From positions 434,001-498,000 of the forward strand of contig VOPW01000001.1 in the NCBI GenBank assembly GCA_007994965.1: DNA of 64,000 nucleotides. Reading direction: 5' to 3'. Below, one piece after another: positions 20,268 to 30,273 of this stretch. A program made the translations under genes and the position numbers. The notes beneath the pieces were generated by a model. The model ran no database searches, had not been told where the DNA came from, and saw only the letters and a program-made list of their open reading frames with translations. This DNA comes from Piscinibacter aquaticus (GTDB taxonomy: Bacteria; Pseudomonadota; Gammaproteobacteria; Burkholderiales; Burkholderiaceae_C). The first letter of the stretch is position 1. Each line of letters starts with the position of its first letter.

Positions 20268-20668
20268 ACGACTCGGCTGCCAGCAGCGAGACCTCCGCGT
20301 TCGAACTGCTCGGCGGCGAGCCGGCCGTGCGCGGGCTCGTCGATCGCTTCTACGACCTGATGGACCTCGAGCCCGCCTACGCCGCGCTGCGCGCGGTGCA
20401 CGGCAGCACGTTGGACGACGCGCGCGACAAGCTGTTCTGGTTTCTCTGCGGCTGGCTCGGCGGGCCGCAGCACTACGTCGAACGCTTCGGCCACCCGCGG
20501 CTGCGGGCGCGGCACCTGCCGTTTCCGATCGGCATCCGCGAGCGCGACCAGTGGCTGGCTTGCATGGGCCAGGCGATGCGCGAGCGGGCGGTCGACCCGG
20601 CGCTGGCCGAGCGGTTGGCTCAGGCCTTCTTCGGCACGGCAGACTGGATGCGCAATAAGGGTGGCTGA
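20264..20668 (+). CDS. group II truncated haemoglobin
   Basis: A 134-residue 2-on-2 globin. FELLGGEPAVRGLVDRFYDLMD contains the B10 Tyr, GWLGGPQHYVERFGHP leads to the proximal His in LRARHLPF, and the G8 Trp is in DQWLACM. These are features of the trHbO class, which binds O2 tightly and can react with NO or peroxide. It is the third gene of the cyclase-ATPase operon, and its stop abuts the stop of the opposing smr gene with no spacer. Confidence 0.9.
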   Translation: MNDSAASSETSAFELLGGEPAVRGLVDRFYDLMDLEPAYAALRAVHGSTLDDARDKLFWFLCGWLGGPQHYVERFGHPRLRARHLPFPIGIRERDQWLACMGQAMRERAVDPALAERLAQAFFGTADWMRNKGG

Positions 20669-21327
20669 CTAGGCCGTCGTCGCCTTCGACGGCTTCAACA
20701 GCACGATCAGCGCGCCATGCCCGCCGTCCTGCGCGCGGGCCTGCGTGAAGGCGATCACCTCGTTCTTCTGCACCAGCCAGCTGCGCACCTTGCCCTTGAG
20801 CACCGGCTCACGGCCCGGCGACCCATTGCCCTTGCCGTGGATCACGCGCACGCAGCGCAGCCCGCCGCGCACCGCCTCGCGCAGGAAAGCGGCCAGCCGC
20901 TCGCGGGCCTCGTCGCGGCGCAGGCCGTGCAGATCGAGCTGGGCCTGATCGCCCAGACGCCGCGGCGCAGCTTGCGCACCACCTCCGGCCCGACGCCGCG
21001 GCGGCGGAAAGACAGCGCCTCGTCGGTCTCGAGCAGCGACTCGACGTCGAATTCGTCCGAGATCGATTCGGCCAGCACCGCCGCCTCGTCGCGCAGGCGT
21101 TGGCGCGGCTCGGGCCGAGGGCGCGGCACCACGATCGGCGCGCGCGCCGGCGGTTGCAGCGGGACCACCGGGCCGACGCTGCGCGCGAACAGATCGCGCT
21201 CGCGTTGCAGCCGGGCGATCTCGGCCTGCGCCCGCGCCGCAGCGGCCGCGGCTTCGCGCTCCGCCTCGCGCATCGCCTTGCGCAGCAGCTTCAGATCGGC
21301 CAGCGAGGTGACCTTGGCTGACGTCAC
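20669..21327 (-). CDS. Smr-domain protein, one indel
   Basis: About 219 residues. The N-terminal half is a charged, Ala/Arg-rich coiled coil. The C-terminal Smr domain has [11 protein letters not shown] and [11 protein letters not shown], the motifs of the MutS2-type small nuclease fold that nicks DNA or cleaves RNA. The frame breaks near 20946, where one base is missing from an expected CCTGG (+ strand). It is translationally coupled to radC upstream (ATGA overlap). Confidence 0.88.
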
Positions 21328-21994
21328 AGCAGCCCCCGCTCGGCGAACGACACCACCTCGCCACGGCCGACCACCATGTGGTCGAGCACGCGCACGTCGA
21401 TCAGCTGCAGCGCGCTCTTCAGCGACTGGGTCAGGAACTCGTCGGCACGCGAGGGTTCGGCCACGCCACTGGGATGGTTGTGGGCGAGGATCACCGCGGC
21501 GGCATTCAACGCCAGCGCCCGACGCACCACCTCGCGCGGATAGACGCTGGTCTGCGTCAGCGTGCCGCGGAACATCTCGTCGAACTGCAGCAGCCGGTGC
21601 TGGGCGTCGAGGAACAGCACCGCGAACACCTCGTGATCGCGAGCGCCGAGGTGCAGGCGCAGGTAGTCGCGCACGGCGCCGGGCGAATCGAAGGCCGGGC
21701 GGTCGGCCAGACGCTGCTGCAGCGAGCGCCGCGCCAGCTCGATCACCGCCGACAGCTCGGCGCGCTTGGCCGGGCCCAGGCCCTTGATGCGCTTGAGCTC
21801 GGCCGGGTCGGCGTGCAGCAGGCCGGCCGTGCCGCCGAAGGCATCGAGCACCTGCTGGGCGAGCTGCAGCACCGAGGTGCCCTTCAGGCCCGTGCGCAGC
21901 AGCAGCGCCACCAGCTCCGCATCGGCCAGCGCGGCCGGCCCTTGCGACAGCAGCTTTCGCGCGGGCGCGCGTCGGGTGGAATGTCCTTGATCAC
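21324..21994 (-). CDS. radC: RadC/MPN-domain protein, one indel
   Basis: About 223 residues. An N-terminal helix-hairpin-helix ([12 protein letters not shown]) and a C-terminal JAB1/MPN metalloprotease-like domain ([19 protein letters not shown]) are intact. A repair role was proposed historically but is not established. One A is missing from AAAA near 21961. Restoring it gives the usual N-terminus [19 protein letters not shown] from GTG 21994. It forms a unit with smr. Confidence 0.92.
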
Positions 21995-22059
21995 GGTCGG
22001 GAAGGCCGTGCGGGCCGGGCTCGTAAAATCCGGGTCAGTCTACTGGAGCGGGCAACGCC

Positions 22060-22503
22060 GTGAATCTCGTGCAGCCGGGGTCTTTCCTGACCCTGCACTA
22101 CCGCCTCGCCGGGCCTGACGGCACGGACATCGTCAACACCTTCGCCGACAAGCCTGCGACGCTGTCGCTGGGCACCGGCGAACTCGCCGCGGCGCTGGAG
22201 CAGCGCCTGCTCGGCCTGGAAGAGGGTGCGCGCGAGGTCTTCGACGTGCCGGCCGGCGAGGCCTTCGGCGAGCGCAACCCCGAGCTGCTGCAGCGCGTGA
22301 AGCGTTCGCTGCTGGCCGAACTCGGCGACCCCGACCAGACCTACCACGTTGGCGACGTGGTGCAGTTCCCCACGCCCGACGGGCAGGCGAACTATGCCGG
22401 CGTCGTGCGCGAGGTGGGCGAGGACTGGCTGCTGTTCGACTTCAACCACCCGCTGGCCGGCCGGCCGGTGACCTTCGAAGTGCAACTGATCGGGGTGCTG
22501 TGA
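22060..22503 (+). CDS. fkpB: FKBP-type peptidyl-prolyl isomerase, SlpA/FkpB class
   Basis: A 147-residue SlyD/SlpA-like FKBP with [32 protein letters not shown], and an insert-in-flap segment ([11 protein letters not shown]). It acts as a folding helper in the cytoplasm. GTG 22060 gives the family length. It overlaps ispH by one base, an order (fkpB-ispH) shared with many proteobacteria. Confidence 0.92.
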   Translation: MNLVQPGSFLTLHYRLAGPDGTDIVNTFADKPATLSLGTGELAAALEQRLLGLEEGAREVFDVPAGEAFGERNPELLQRVKRSLLAELGDPDQTYHVGDVVQFPTPDGQANYAGVVREVGEDWLLFDFNHPLAGRPVTFEVQLIGVL

Positions 22504-23473
22504 TGGGCCAGGACATCGTCGACGGCCCGAGCGAGGTGCTGCTGGCCGAACCGCGCGGCTTCTGCGCGGGGTGGATCGCGCGATCGAGATCGTCGAGCGG
22601 GCGCTGAAGAAGTTCGGCGCGCCGATCTACGTGCGCCACGAGATCGTGCACAACACCTACGTGGTCAACGACCTGAGGGCCAAGGGCGCGATCTTCATCG
22701 AGGAGCTGGCCGACGTGCCGCCCGGCGCCACGCTGGTGTTCAGCGCGCACGGTGTCTCGCAGGCAGTGCGCCACGAGGCGCAGCAGCGCGGCTTCTCGGT
22801 GTTCGACGCCACCTGCCCGCTGGTGACCAAGGTGCACGTGGAAGTCGCCAAGCTGCACAAGGAAGGCTACGACTTCATCATGATCGGCCACAAGGGCCAC
22901 CCGGAAGTCGAGGGCACGATGGGCCAGCTCGACGAGGGCATCTACCTCGTCGAGGACGTGGCCGACGTCGAGCGACTGGTGCTGCCGCAGACCGAGCGCA
23001 TCGCCGTGGTCACGCAGACCACGCTGTCGGTCGATGACGCGGCCGAGATCCTCGCGGCCGTCAAGCGCCGCTTCCCCACCGTGCGCGAGCCGAAGAAGCA
23101 GGACATCTGCTACGCCACCCAGAACCGCCAGGACGCGGTGAAGGTGCTGGCGCCGTCGGTCGACGTCGTGATCGTGGTCGGCAGCCCGACCAGCTCGAAC
23201 AGCAACCGCCTGCAGGAGCTCGCGCAGCGCCTGGGCACACCGGCCTACATGGTCGACCAGCCGGAAGACCTGAAGGCCGAGTGGCTCGAGGGCAAGAAGC
23301 GCGTCGGTCTCACGGCCGGTGCGTCGGCGCCGGACATCCTCGTGCAGCAGGTGATCGAGCGGCTGCGCTCGCTGGGCGCGCTGTCCGTACGATCGCTGCC
23401 GGGCGTGGCGGAGTCGGTGCACTTTCCGCTGCCGATGGGCCTGGGTGACCGCTCGATGGCCGGCATCGGCTGA
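22503..23473 (+). CDS. ispH: 4-hydroxy-3-methylbut-2-enyl diphosphate reductase, one indel
   Basis: About 323 residues. It catalyses the last step of the MEP isoprenoid pathway. Three cysteines ligate the 4Fe-4S cluster: in PRGFCAG, DATCPLV and QDICYAT. The catalytic Glu is in the [14 protein letters not shown] region. The frame breaks at 22569, right after the first Cys motif (one base lost in a G-rich run). The start is ATG 22503. It is an essential gene, so the break is not biological. Confidence 0.96.
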
Positions 23474-23603
23474 CGCCGCCGCAACCGGAACAGCCGCCGT
23501 CTCCGCGGCGGGCCTTCAGCAGCGGTCGCAGCAGCAGCGTCCAGACGGCGTGGGCCGCGCAGGCGGCGACGATGACGCCGACGATCAGGGTCTGCGAGTC
23601 CAT
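23310..23603 (-). CDS. small membrane protein linked to feoB
   Basis: It starts [20 protein letters not shown], one membrane helix, followed by a basic stretch and a Cys/Gly cluster (GGCSGCGG). Short proteins of this design often follow feoB and are thought to assist it. The ATG is 6 bases after the feoB stop. The frame runs on for 97 residues and overlaps the ispH 3' end by 164 bases on the other strand. That tail (after about residue 45) is Pro/Arg-rich and probably not real, so the true stop may be obscured by an indel. Confidence 0.6.
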   Translation of the reverse strand: MDSQTLIVGVIVAACAAHAVWTLLLRPLLKARRGDGGCSGCGGVSRCRPSSGHPGPSAAESAPTPPRPAAIVRTARPASAAARSPAARGCPAPTHRP

Positions 23604-23608
23604 CGGCC

Positions 23609-25454
23609 TCAGCCTCCGAGCCAGAGCGTGACGCGGTAGGTCACGAACGCCGCCACATAGGCCAGCGTGAACAGGTAGGCCAGCATCGCCAGCGGATAGC
23701 GCCACGAGTTGGTTTCCCTCCGCACCACGGCCAGCGTCGACAGGCACTGCGGCGCGAACACATACCAAAGCCAGCAGCGAGTAGGCGGTGGCCAGCGGCC
23801 AGCCCTGCGAGATCACCGGCAGCAGCGACTCGGCCACCGCATCGCCCGAGGCCGACAGCGCGTAGACGGTGCCGAGCGCGCCCACCGCGACTTCGCGGGC
23901 CGCGAGCCCGGGCACCAGCGCGATCGAGATCTGCCAGTTGAAGCCGATCGGCGCGAACACATGCTGCAGCGCACGGCCGAGCTGCCCGGCCAGGCTGTAC
24001 TGGATCGCCGGCCCGGTGGCACCGGCCGGCGGCGCAGGCCGGTGGAGAGGAACCACAGCACCACCATCAGCGAGAAGATGATCGTGCCGACGCGGCGCAG
24101 GAAGATCGTCGTGCGCTCCCACAGGCCGAGCGCGAGGCTGCGCAGGCTGGGACGCCGGTAGGGCGGCAGTTCCAGCATCAGCGGCTGGTAGCTGCGCCGC
24201 GTCCAGAAGCGCTTGATGCACCAGCCACAACACACGCGGAAGCGACGCCGGCCACGTACAGGCCGAAGAGTGTGAGCCCGCGCAGGTTGAACGGGCCGAT
24301 CGAGCGCTCGGGCACGAAGGCGCCGATCAGCAGCGCATAGACCGGCAGCCGGGCCGAGCAGGTCATCAGCGGCGCGATCATGATCGTGGCCAGCCGGTCA
24401 CGCGGGTTGGCGATGGTGCGTGTGGCCATCACGCCCGGCACCGCGCAGGCGAAGCTGGACAGCAGCGGGATGAACGCTCGGCCCGACAGGCCCACCTTGC
24501 CCATCAGCGTGTCGAGCAGGAAGGCGGCGCGCGGCAGGTAGCCGGAATCCTCGAGCAGCAGGATGAAGAAGAACAGGATCAGGATCTGCGGCAGGAACAC
24601 CAGCACGCCGCCTGCGCCGGCGATCACGCCGTCGACGAGCAGGCTGCGCAGCGGGCCGTCGGCCAGATGCGTGCCGACCCAGCCGCCGAGCGAGGCCATG
24701 CCGGCCTCGATGTCGTTCATCGGCGCTTCGGCCCAGGAGAACACGGCCTGGAACATCAGGAAGAGCAGGGCCGCCAGCAGCGCGAGGCCGGCCACCGGGT
24801 GCAGCACCACTGCATCCACCGCGAGGCGGAAGCGCTGTACGCGTGGCGACGCGGGCGCAGCCAGCGCGAGGATGCGCCGCACCTCCTGCTGCAGCTCCGC
24901 CGGCGACCGGGAGGACGCCGCCGGGGCTTGGGATCCGGCCGGCAATGACTGCAGCGCCGCCACCTGCGCCAGCAGCGCTTCGTGCCCACGGCGCTGCACG
25001 GCCACGGTCTCCACCACCGGGCAGCCCAGTTCGCGCGCCAGCACGGCGCTGTCGATCGCCAGCCCCTGCGCACGGGCGGCATCGATCATGTTCAGCGCCA
25101 CGACCATCGGGCGGCCGAGCGCGCGCAGTTCCAGCACGAGGCGCAGGTTCATGCGCAGGTTGGTGGCATCGACCACCGCGACGATCGCATCGGGCGCGTC
25201 CTCGCCGGCGCGCCGGCCTTCGATCACCTCCAGCGTGATCTGCTCGTCGGGGTGGTCGGCGCCAGGCCGTAGGTGCCGGGCAGGTCGACGACCGACAGGC
25301 GTCGTCCATCGGGCAGCAGCGCCGTGCCGACCTTTCGCTCGACGGTGACGCCGGCGTAGTTGGCGACCTTCTGGCGGGCGCCGGTCAGCAGGTTGAACAG
25401 CGCCGTCTTGCCGCAGTTCGGGTTGCCCACCAGGGCAATGCAGGTCGGGGCCAT
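23609..25454 (-). CDS. feoB: ferrous iron transporter FeoB, four indels
   Basis: About 615 residues. The N-terminal G domain has G1 VGNPNCGKTALF, G2 NYAGVTVE, G3 VDLPGTYGL and G4 ALNMID. The membrane part has paired Gate-like repeats, including FACAVPGVMATRT and SARLPVYALL, and the C-terminus is hydrophobic, ending LWLGG. It transports Fe2+ across the inner membrane. Frame breaks lie near 25262, 24232, 24035 and 23767; the last two fit damaged CCWGG sites. It is shorter than E. coli FeoB, as expected for the short class. It follows feoA by 3 bases. Confidence 0.93.
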
Positions 25455-25457
25455 GGC

Positions 25458-25700
25458 TCAGGCCGGGTCGACCTCGATGCACAGCGCCTCGGCGCGGCGC
25501 AGGGCGAACAGCGTGTCGCCCACGCGCACGGCCAGCGGCTCGCGACCGCCCGGCCCTCGGCGCAGCAGGTGCACCGGCTCACCGGGGATGAAGCCGAGTT
25601 CGGCCAGCCGGCGCAGATCGCCAGCGGCGAGGTCAGGAGAGGCAGGCGCAACGCCGCGCACGGTGGCGCGGGCGTCGGCCGGCAGGTCGTTCAGGGTCAT
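25458..25700 (-). CDS. feoA: FeoA ferrous iron transport accessory protein
   Basis: An 80-residue SH3-like FeoA protein: DLRRLAELGFIPGEPVHLLRRGP then DTLFALRRAEALCIEV. FeoA works with FeoB, probably on its cytoplasmic face. ATG 25700 is chosen over an upstream in-frame ATG at 25736 because residues before MTLNDLP have no family match and overlap the Fur box and promoter. Confidence 0.92.
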   Translation of the reverse strand: MTLNDLPADARATVRGVAPASPDLAAGDLRRLAELGFIPGEPVHLLRRGPGGREPLAVRVGDTLFALRRAEALCIEVDPA

Positions 25701-25707
25701 GGCAGCA

Positions 25708-25736
25708 AGGGTATTGCTAATGCGAACGATTATCAA
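25708..25736 (-). promoter_or_regulatory. candidate feoA promoter
   Basis: On the minus strand, -35 TTGATA (25731-25736) is spaced by 17 bases from TACCCT (25708-25713), a weak -10. The Fur-like box sits across the spacer, the usual geometry for iron repression. Confidence 0.5.
25716..25734. promoter_or_regulatory. Fur-box-like operator between feoA and bfr
   Basis: The 19-mer GCTAATGCGAACGATTATC matches 14 of 19 positions of the classical Fur consensus, with both outer arms (TAAT and ATTATC) conserved. It lies in the 135-base region between divergent iron uptake (feoAB) and iron storage (bfr-bfd) genes. Confidence 0.65.
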
Positions 25737-25835
25737 GTACTATTCGCTCGACCTTGAGCGTAAGGCCGGCTCTGCCCGGGGCGGATTGAGGCAGATCAGA
25801 ATGGGCTCGTCCCCGCACCCGAACCAGGAGCAGCC

Positions 25836-26312
25836 ATGAAGAGCGACCCGCAGGTGATAGCCCACCTCAATGCCCAGCTGAAGAACGAACTGACCGCGAC
25901 GAACCAGTACTTCCTTCACTACCGCATGCTCAAGCACTGGGGCCTGGACAAGCTGGCGAAGAAGGAATACGAGGAGTCGATCGGCGAGATGAAGCACGCC
26001 GACCGCCTGATGGAACGCATCTTCATGCTCGACGGCCTGCCGAACCTGCAGGACCTGGGCAAGCTGATGATCGGCGAGAGCGTGCCGGAGCTGCTGGAGT
26101 GCGATCTCAAGCTCGAGCAGGGCGCGCAAGGCACCATCAAGGACGGCATCGCCTACTGCGAATCGGTGCGCGACTACGTTTCTCGCGACATCCTGCAGGA
26201 CATCCTCGACGACACCGAGGAGCACATCGACTTTCTCGAGACGCAGATCGATCTCGTCGGCAAGGTCGGCCTGCAGAACTACCTGCAATCGATGATGGGC
26301 GACCCCGCCTGA
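25836..26312 (+). CDS. bfr: bacterioferritin
   Basis: An intact 158-residue haem-containing ferritin. Gap-free comparison with remembered E. coli Bfr places Glu18, Glu51, Met52 (haem ligand), His54, Glu94 and His130 at the same positions, but the position of ferroxidase Glu127 is Thr (DDTEEH). Bfr oxidises Fe2+ and stores iron in a 24-mer shell. It is followed after 10 bases by its ferredoxin partner. An AGGAG ribosome site precedes ATG 25836. Confidence 0.96.
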   Translation: MKSDPQVIAHLNAQLKNELTATNQYFLHYRMLKHWGLDKLAKKEYEESIGEMKHADRLMERIFMLDGLPNLQDLGKLMIGESVPELLECDLKLEQGAQGTIKDGIAYCESVRDYVSRDILQDILDDTEEHIDFLETQIDLVGKVGLQNYLQSMMGDPA

Positions 26313-26322
26313 GGACTGCACG

Positions 26323-26518
26323 ATGATCGTCTGCGTCTGCCGCCGCGTCTCGGACCACCAGATCCGCCAGGCCGTCCGCGACGGCGCGCAGACCTTCGAG
26401 GCGCTGCAGTTCGAACTCGGTGTGGCCACGCAGTGCGGTCGATGCGCCGAGTGCGCCTGCCAGGTGATGCGCGACGCGAAGCAGCAGCTCGCAGCCGAGG
26501 AAGAATCGCTCGCCTGCC

Positions 26519-26529
<11 letters not shown>
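26323..26529 (+). CDS. bfd: bacterioferritin-associated ferredoxin
   Basis: A 68-residue BFD-like 2Fe-2S protein with cysteines in MIVCVCRRVSD and CGRCAEC. Bfd delivers electrons to bacterioferritin haem so that stored iron can be released. It is in the same transcript as bfr. Confidence 0.94.
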
Positions 26530-27865
<1,336 letters not shown>

Positions 27866-27868
27866 TTC

Positions 27869-28675
27869 GTGGACAGCGCGGCGCTTGCGGATGAACTGCT
27901 TGCGGCCTGGGATGGCGCGGGCCTGATCGAGCCGCCGAGTGCCCGCCCCGGCGGGCTGACGCTGGCGCAGGCCTTCGAGGTGGGCGACGTGCTGCGACAG
28001 CGCCGCATCGCGCGCGGCGACACGCCTCGCGGCTACAAGATCGGCTTCACCAACCGCACGATCTGGCCGCGCTACGGCGTCTTCGCGCCGATCTGGGCGC
28101 CGGTGTGGCGCAGCACGGTGACGATGCTCGAAGGCACCGAAGCGACGGCTTCTCTGGCCGGCCTCGTGCAGCCGCGGCTGGAGCCGGAGATCGTCTTCGG
28201 CTTTGCACACTCGCCCAATGCCGGCATGGACCAGCAGGAACTCGTCGCCTGCCTGGACTGGGTGGCGCACGGCTTCGAGATCGTCCACACGCACTTCGCG
28301 GACTGGCGCTTTGCGGCGCCGGACACCGTCGCTGATTTCGCGCTCCATGGCCGGCTCTATGTCGGGCCGCGCGTAGCGGTCGCGCGCTTCGGGCGACTCG
28401 GTGACGAACTCGCCGGCCTCGGGCTCACGCTCGGCCGCGATGGCGTCGACGTCGATGCCGGCCGCGGCACGAACGTGCTGGACGGCCCGCTCAATGCGCT
28501 GCGCCTGTGGCTTCAGGCGATGCAGGAGCACTCCCCGCGATGGCAGGTGCGGGCGGGCGACGTCGTGACCACCGGCACGATCACCGATGCCTGGCCGATG
28601 TCTCCCGGCCGGGTCTGGCAAAGCCGGCCCGACCATGCAGCGCTTCACGGACTGACGCTGCACACGGTGCCCTGA
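27869..28675 (+). CDS. 2-keto-4-pentenoate hydratase-like protein (FAH superfamily)
   Basis: An intact 268-residue protein of the MhpD/HpaH-like branch: PRGYKIGFTNR near residue 55, LEPEIVFGF with metal-binding glutamates near 108, and GDVVTTGTITDAWP near 233. Relatives hydrate 2-oxo-4-enoates or decarboxylate 4-oxalocrotonate in aromatic meta-cleavage pathways. No other pathway gene is nearby, so the substrate is open. GTG 27869 begins 3 bases after the serS stop. Confidence 0.8.
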   Translation: MDSAALADELLAAWDGAGLIEPPSARPGGLTLAQAFEVGDVLRQRRIARGDTPRGYKIGFTNRTIWPRYGVFAPIWAPVWRSTVTMLEGTEATASLAGLVQPRLEPEIVFGFAHSPNAGMDQQELVACLDWVAHGFEIVHTHFADWRFAAPDTVADFALHGRLYVGPRVAVARFGRLGDELAGLGLTLGRDGVDVDAGRGTNVLDGPLNALRLWLQAMQEHSPRWQVRAGDVVTTGTITDAWPMSPGRVWQSRPDHAALHGLTLHTVP

Positions 28676-28741
28676 GGCCGCCATGCGACTGCGCTAGAAT
28701 GCGCGGCTCGGCACCGACCCGCCGAACGAATTCAGAACACC

Positions 28742-28831
28742 GGAGAGGTGGCAGAGTGGTCGAATGCGCCGGACTCGAAATCCGGTATACGGTTTCACCG
28801 TATCGAGGGTTCGAATCCTCCTTCTCCGCCA
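28742..28831 (+). tRNA. tRNA-Ser (anticodon CGA)
   Basis: A 90-base class II tRNA with encoded CCA. The acceptor stem GGAGAGG pairs with CTTCTCC (one G-U pair). The anticodon loop CTCGAAA is held by CCGGA/TCCGG. A long variable arm (TACGG..CCGTA) is typical of tRNA-Ser, and the T loop is TTCGAAT. It reads UCG codons. Confidence 0.97.
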
Positions 28832-28838
28832 ACGAACG

Positions 28839-28861
28839 AGCCGCCCGCGAGGCGGCTTTTT
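28839..28861 (+). terminator. Rho-independent terminator after tRNA-Ser
   Basis: AGCCGCC-CGCGA-GGCGGCT is a perfect 7-bp stem with a 5-base loop, followed directly by a T run. It starts 7 bases after the tRNA CCA end. Confidence 0.9.
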
Positions 28862-28970
28862 CGTGGCCGCGGCATTCACAGATCTTTACCCCGTCGCCAT
28901 CGCGTCTTCACCGCGCCGGCCGACCATCTCGCTCCATGGGCCAAGCCGGCCTGCACGCAAGGAGCCAGAG

Positions 28971-29514
28971 ATGAAGACCTCGACCACCGCAGTTGCTGTC
29001 GCCAACCGCCGCGCCTCAGGGCGCAGCGTCCGCTGGATGCTGTCCGGCATGGTCGTCGCGGTGGCCGCGACGTTTGCCCTGTCGGCCTGGGCGATGCCCG
29101 GTGGCCACGGCCGCCCCGGCATGGATGGCGCCGGGATGATGATGGACGGCCGCGGTGCCGAGCGCATGCTCGATGGCATTAACGCCACCGACGCGCAGCG
29201 CACGCAGATCCGGCAGATCTTCAAGGCGGCGGCCGACGACATGAAGGCGCAGCGCGAGCAGCGCCGCGCGCTGCACGAGCGCGGCCCGCAGATCTTCTCG
29301 GCGCCGACCGTCGATGCCGCCGCGGCCGAATCGCTGCGCCAGCAGATGGTGCAATTGCACGACCGGGCCAGCAAGCGCCGCATGCAGGCCATGCTCGATG
29401 CCAGCGGTGCTGACGCCCGAGCAGCGTGTGAAGCTGGCCGAGCGCATGAAGCAGCGCGGCGAGATGATGCGCGAGCGCATGGAGCGCATGCACGGCGCGC
29501 AGCCCCGCTCGTGA
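28971..29514 (+). CDS. periplasmic Spy/CpxP-like (LTXXQ) protein, one indel
   Basis: About 180 residues. A signal/anchor helix (about 22-42, ending SAWA) is followed by Gly/Met/His-rich residues (GGHGRPGMDGAGMMMDG) and an all-helical, Arg/Gln-rich body with the LTPEQR motif. Spy-like proteins bind misfolded envelope proteins or metals. The Met/His-rich segment suggests metal. The frame changes near 29402 (one extra base). A good ribosome site AAGGAG precedes ATG 28971. It is followed by a two-component system. Confidence 0.82.
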
Positions 29515-29552
29515 TCGCGGCTGCGGAGCGTGAGGCCGCTATGCTTGCGCCG

Positions 29553-30266
29553 ATGACCACACGCGTGCTGCTGATCGACGACGACGCCCGCCTGTCGGCG
29601 ATGGTGGGTGACTATCTTCGCCATTCCGGCTTCGACGTGACCACGGCCGGCTCGCTGGCCGCCGGCCGCGAGCGACTGGCGGCCGAGAACTTCGACGCGC
29701 TGCTGCTCGACCTGATGCTGCCTGACGGCGACGGCCTCGACCTCTGCCGTGAACTGCGCGGCACCGCCCGCACGCGCGGATTGCCGCTGCTGATGCTCAC
29801 CGCGCGCGGCGAGCCGCTGGACCGCATCGTCGGCCTCGAGCTCGGTGCCGACGACTATCTCGGCAAGCCCTTCGAGCCGCGCGAGCTGCTCGCGCGCATC
29901 AAGGCGCTGCTGCGCCGCGCGCAGCCGCAGCCCGCCGACGACGAGGTGCTGCGCTTCGGCCGGCTGGAGATCGATCTGGGCGCACGCATGGCCCGGCTGG
30001 AGGGCAAGCCCTGCGACCTGACCAGCCATCAGTTCGACCTGCTGGTGGTGCTGGCACAGAGCCCCGGGCGCGTGCTCTCGCGCGACCAGATCATGGATTC
30101 GCTCAAGGGCCATCCGCTCGAGGCCTTCGACCGTTCGATCGACGTGCATATCTCGCGCATCCGCGCCGTGATCGAGGACGATCCGAAGACGCCGCGGCGC
30201 GTGCTCACGGTGCGCGGCGCCGGCTACGTCTTCGCGAAGAAGCAGGACACCGACGACGAGTCCTGA
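29553..30266 (+). CDS. OmpR-family response regulator
   Basis: An intact 237-residue regulator. The receiver domain has LIDDDARL, phospho-acceptor Asp in LLLDLMLPDGDG and the conserved Lys in LGKPFEP. The winged-helix DNA-binding domain ends RRVLTVRGAGYVF. It resembles RstA/CpxR-type regulators. An in-frame ATG at 29541 is an alternative start. It sits 7 bases before its histidine kinase and after the Spy-like gene, an arrangement like cpxP-cpxRA. Confidence 0.9.
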   Translation: MTTRVLLIDDDARLSAMVGDYLRHSGFDVTTAGSLAAGRERLAAENFDALLLDLMLPDGDGLDLCRELRGTARTRGLPLLMLTARGEPLDRIVGLELGADDYLGKPFEPRELLARIKALLRRAQPQPADDEVLRFGRLEIDLGARMARLEGKPCDLTSHQFDLLVVLAQSPGRVLSRDQIMDSLKGHPLEAFDRSIDVHISRIRAVIEDDPKTPRRVLTVRGAGYVFAKKQDTDDES

Positions 30267-30273
30267 GCTGCGG

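Noticed and set aside
28764-28970. An open frame fused upstream of the Spy-like protein, running across tRNA-Ser
   Set aside because: It translates the tRNA and its terminator. The real start at 28971 has a good ribosome site and signal sequence.
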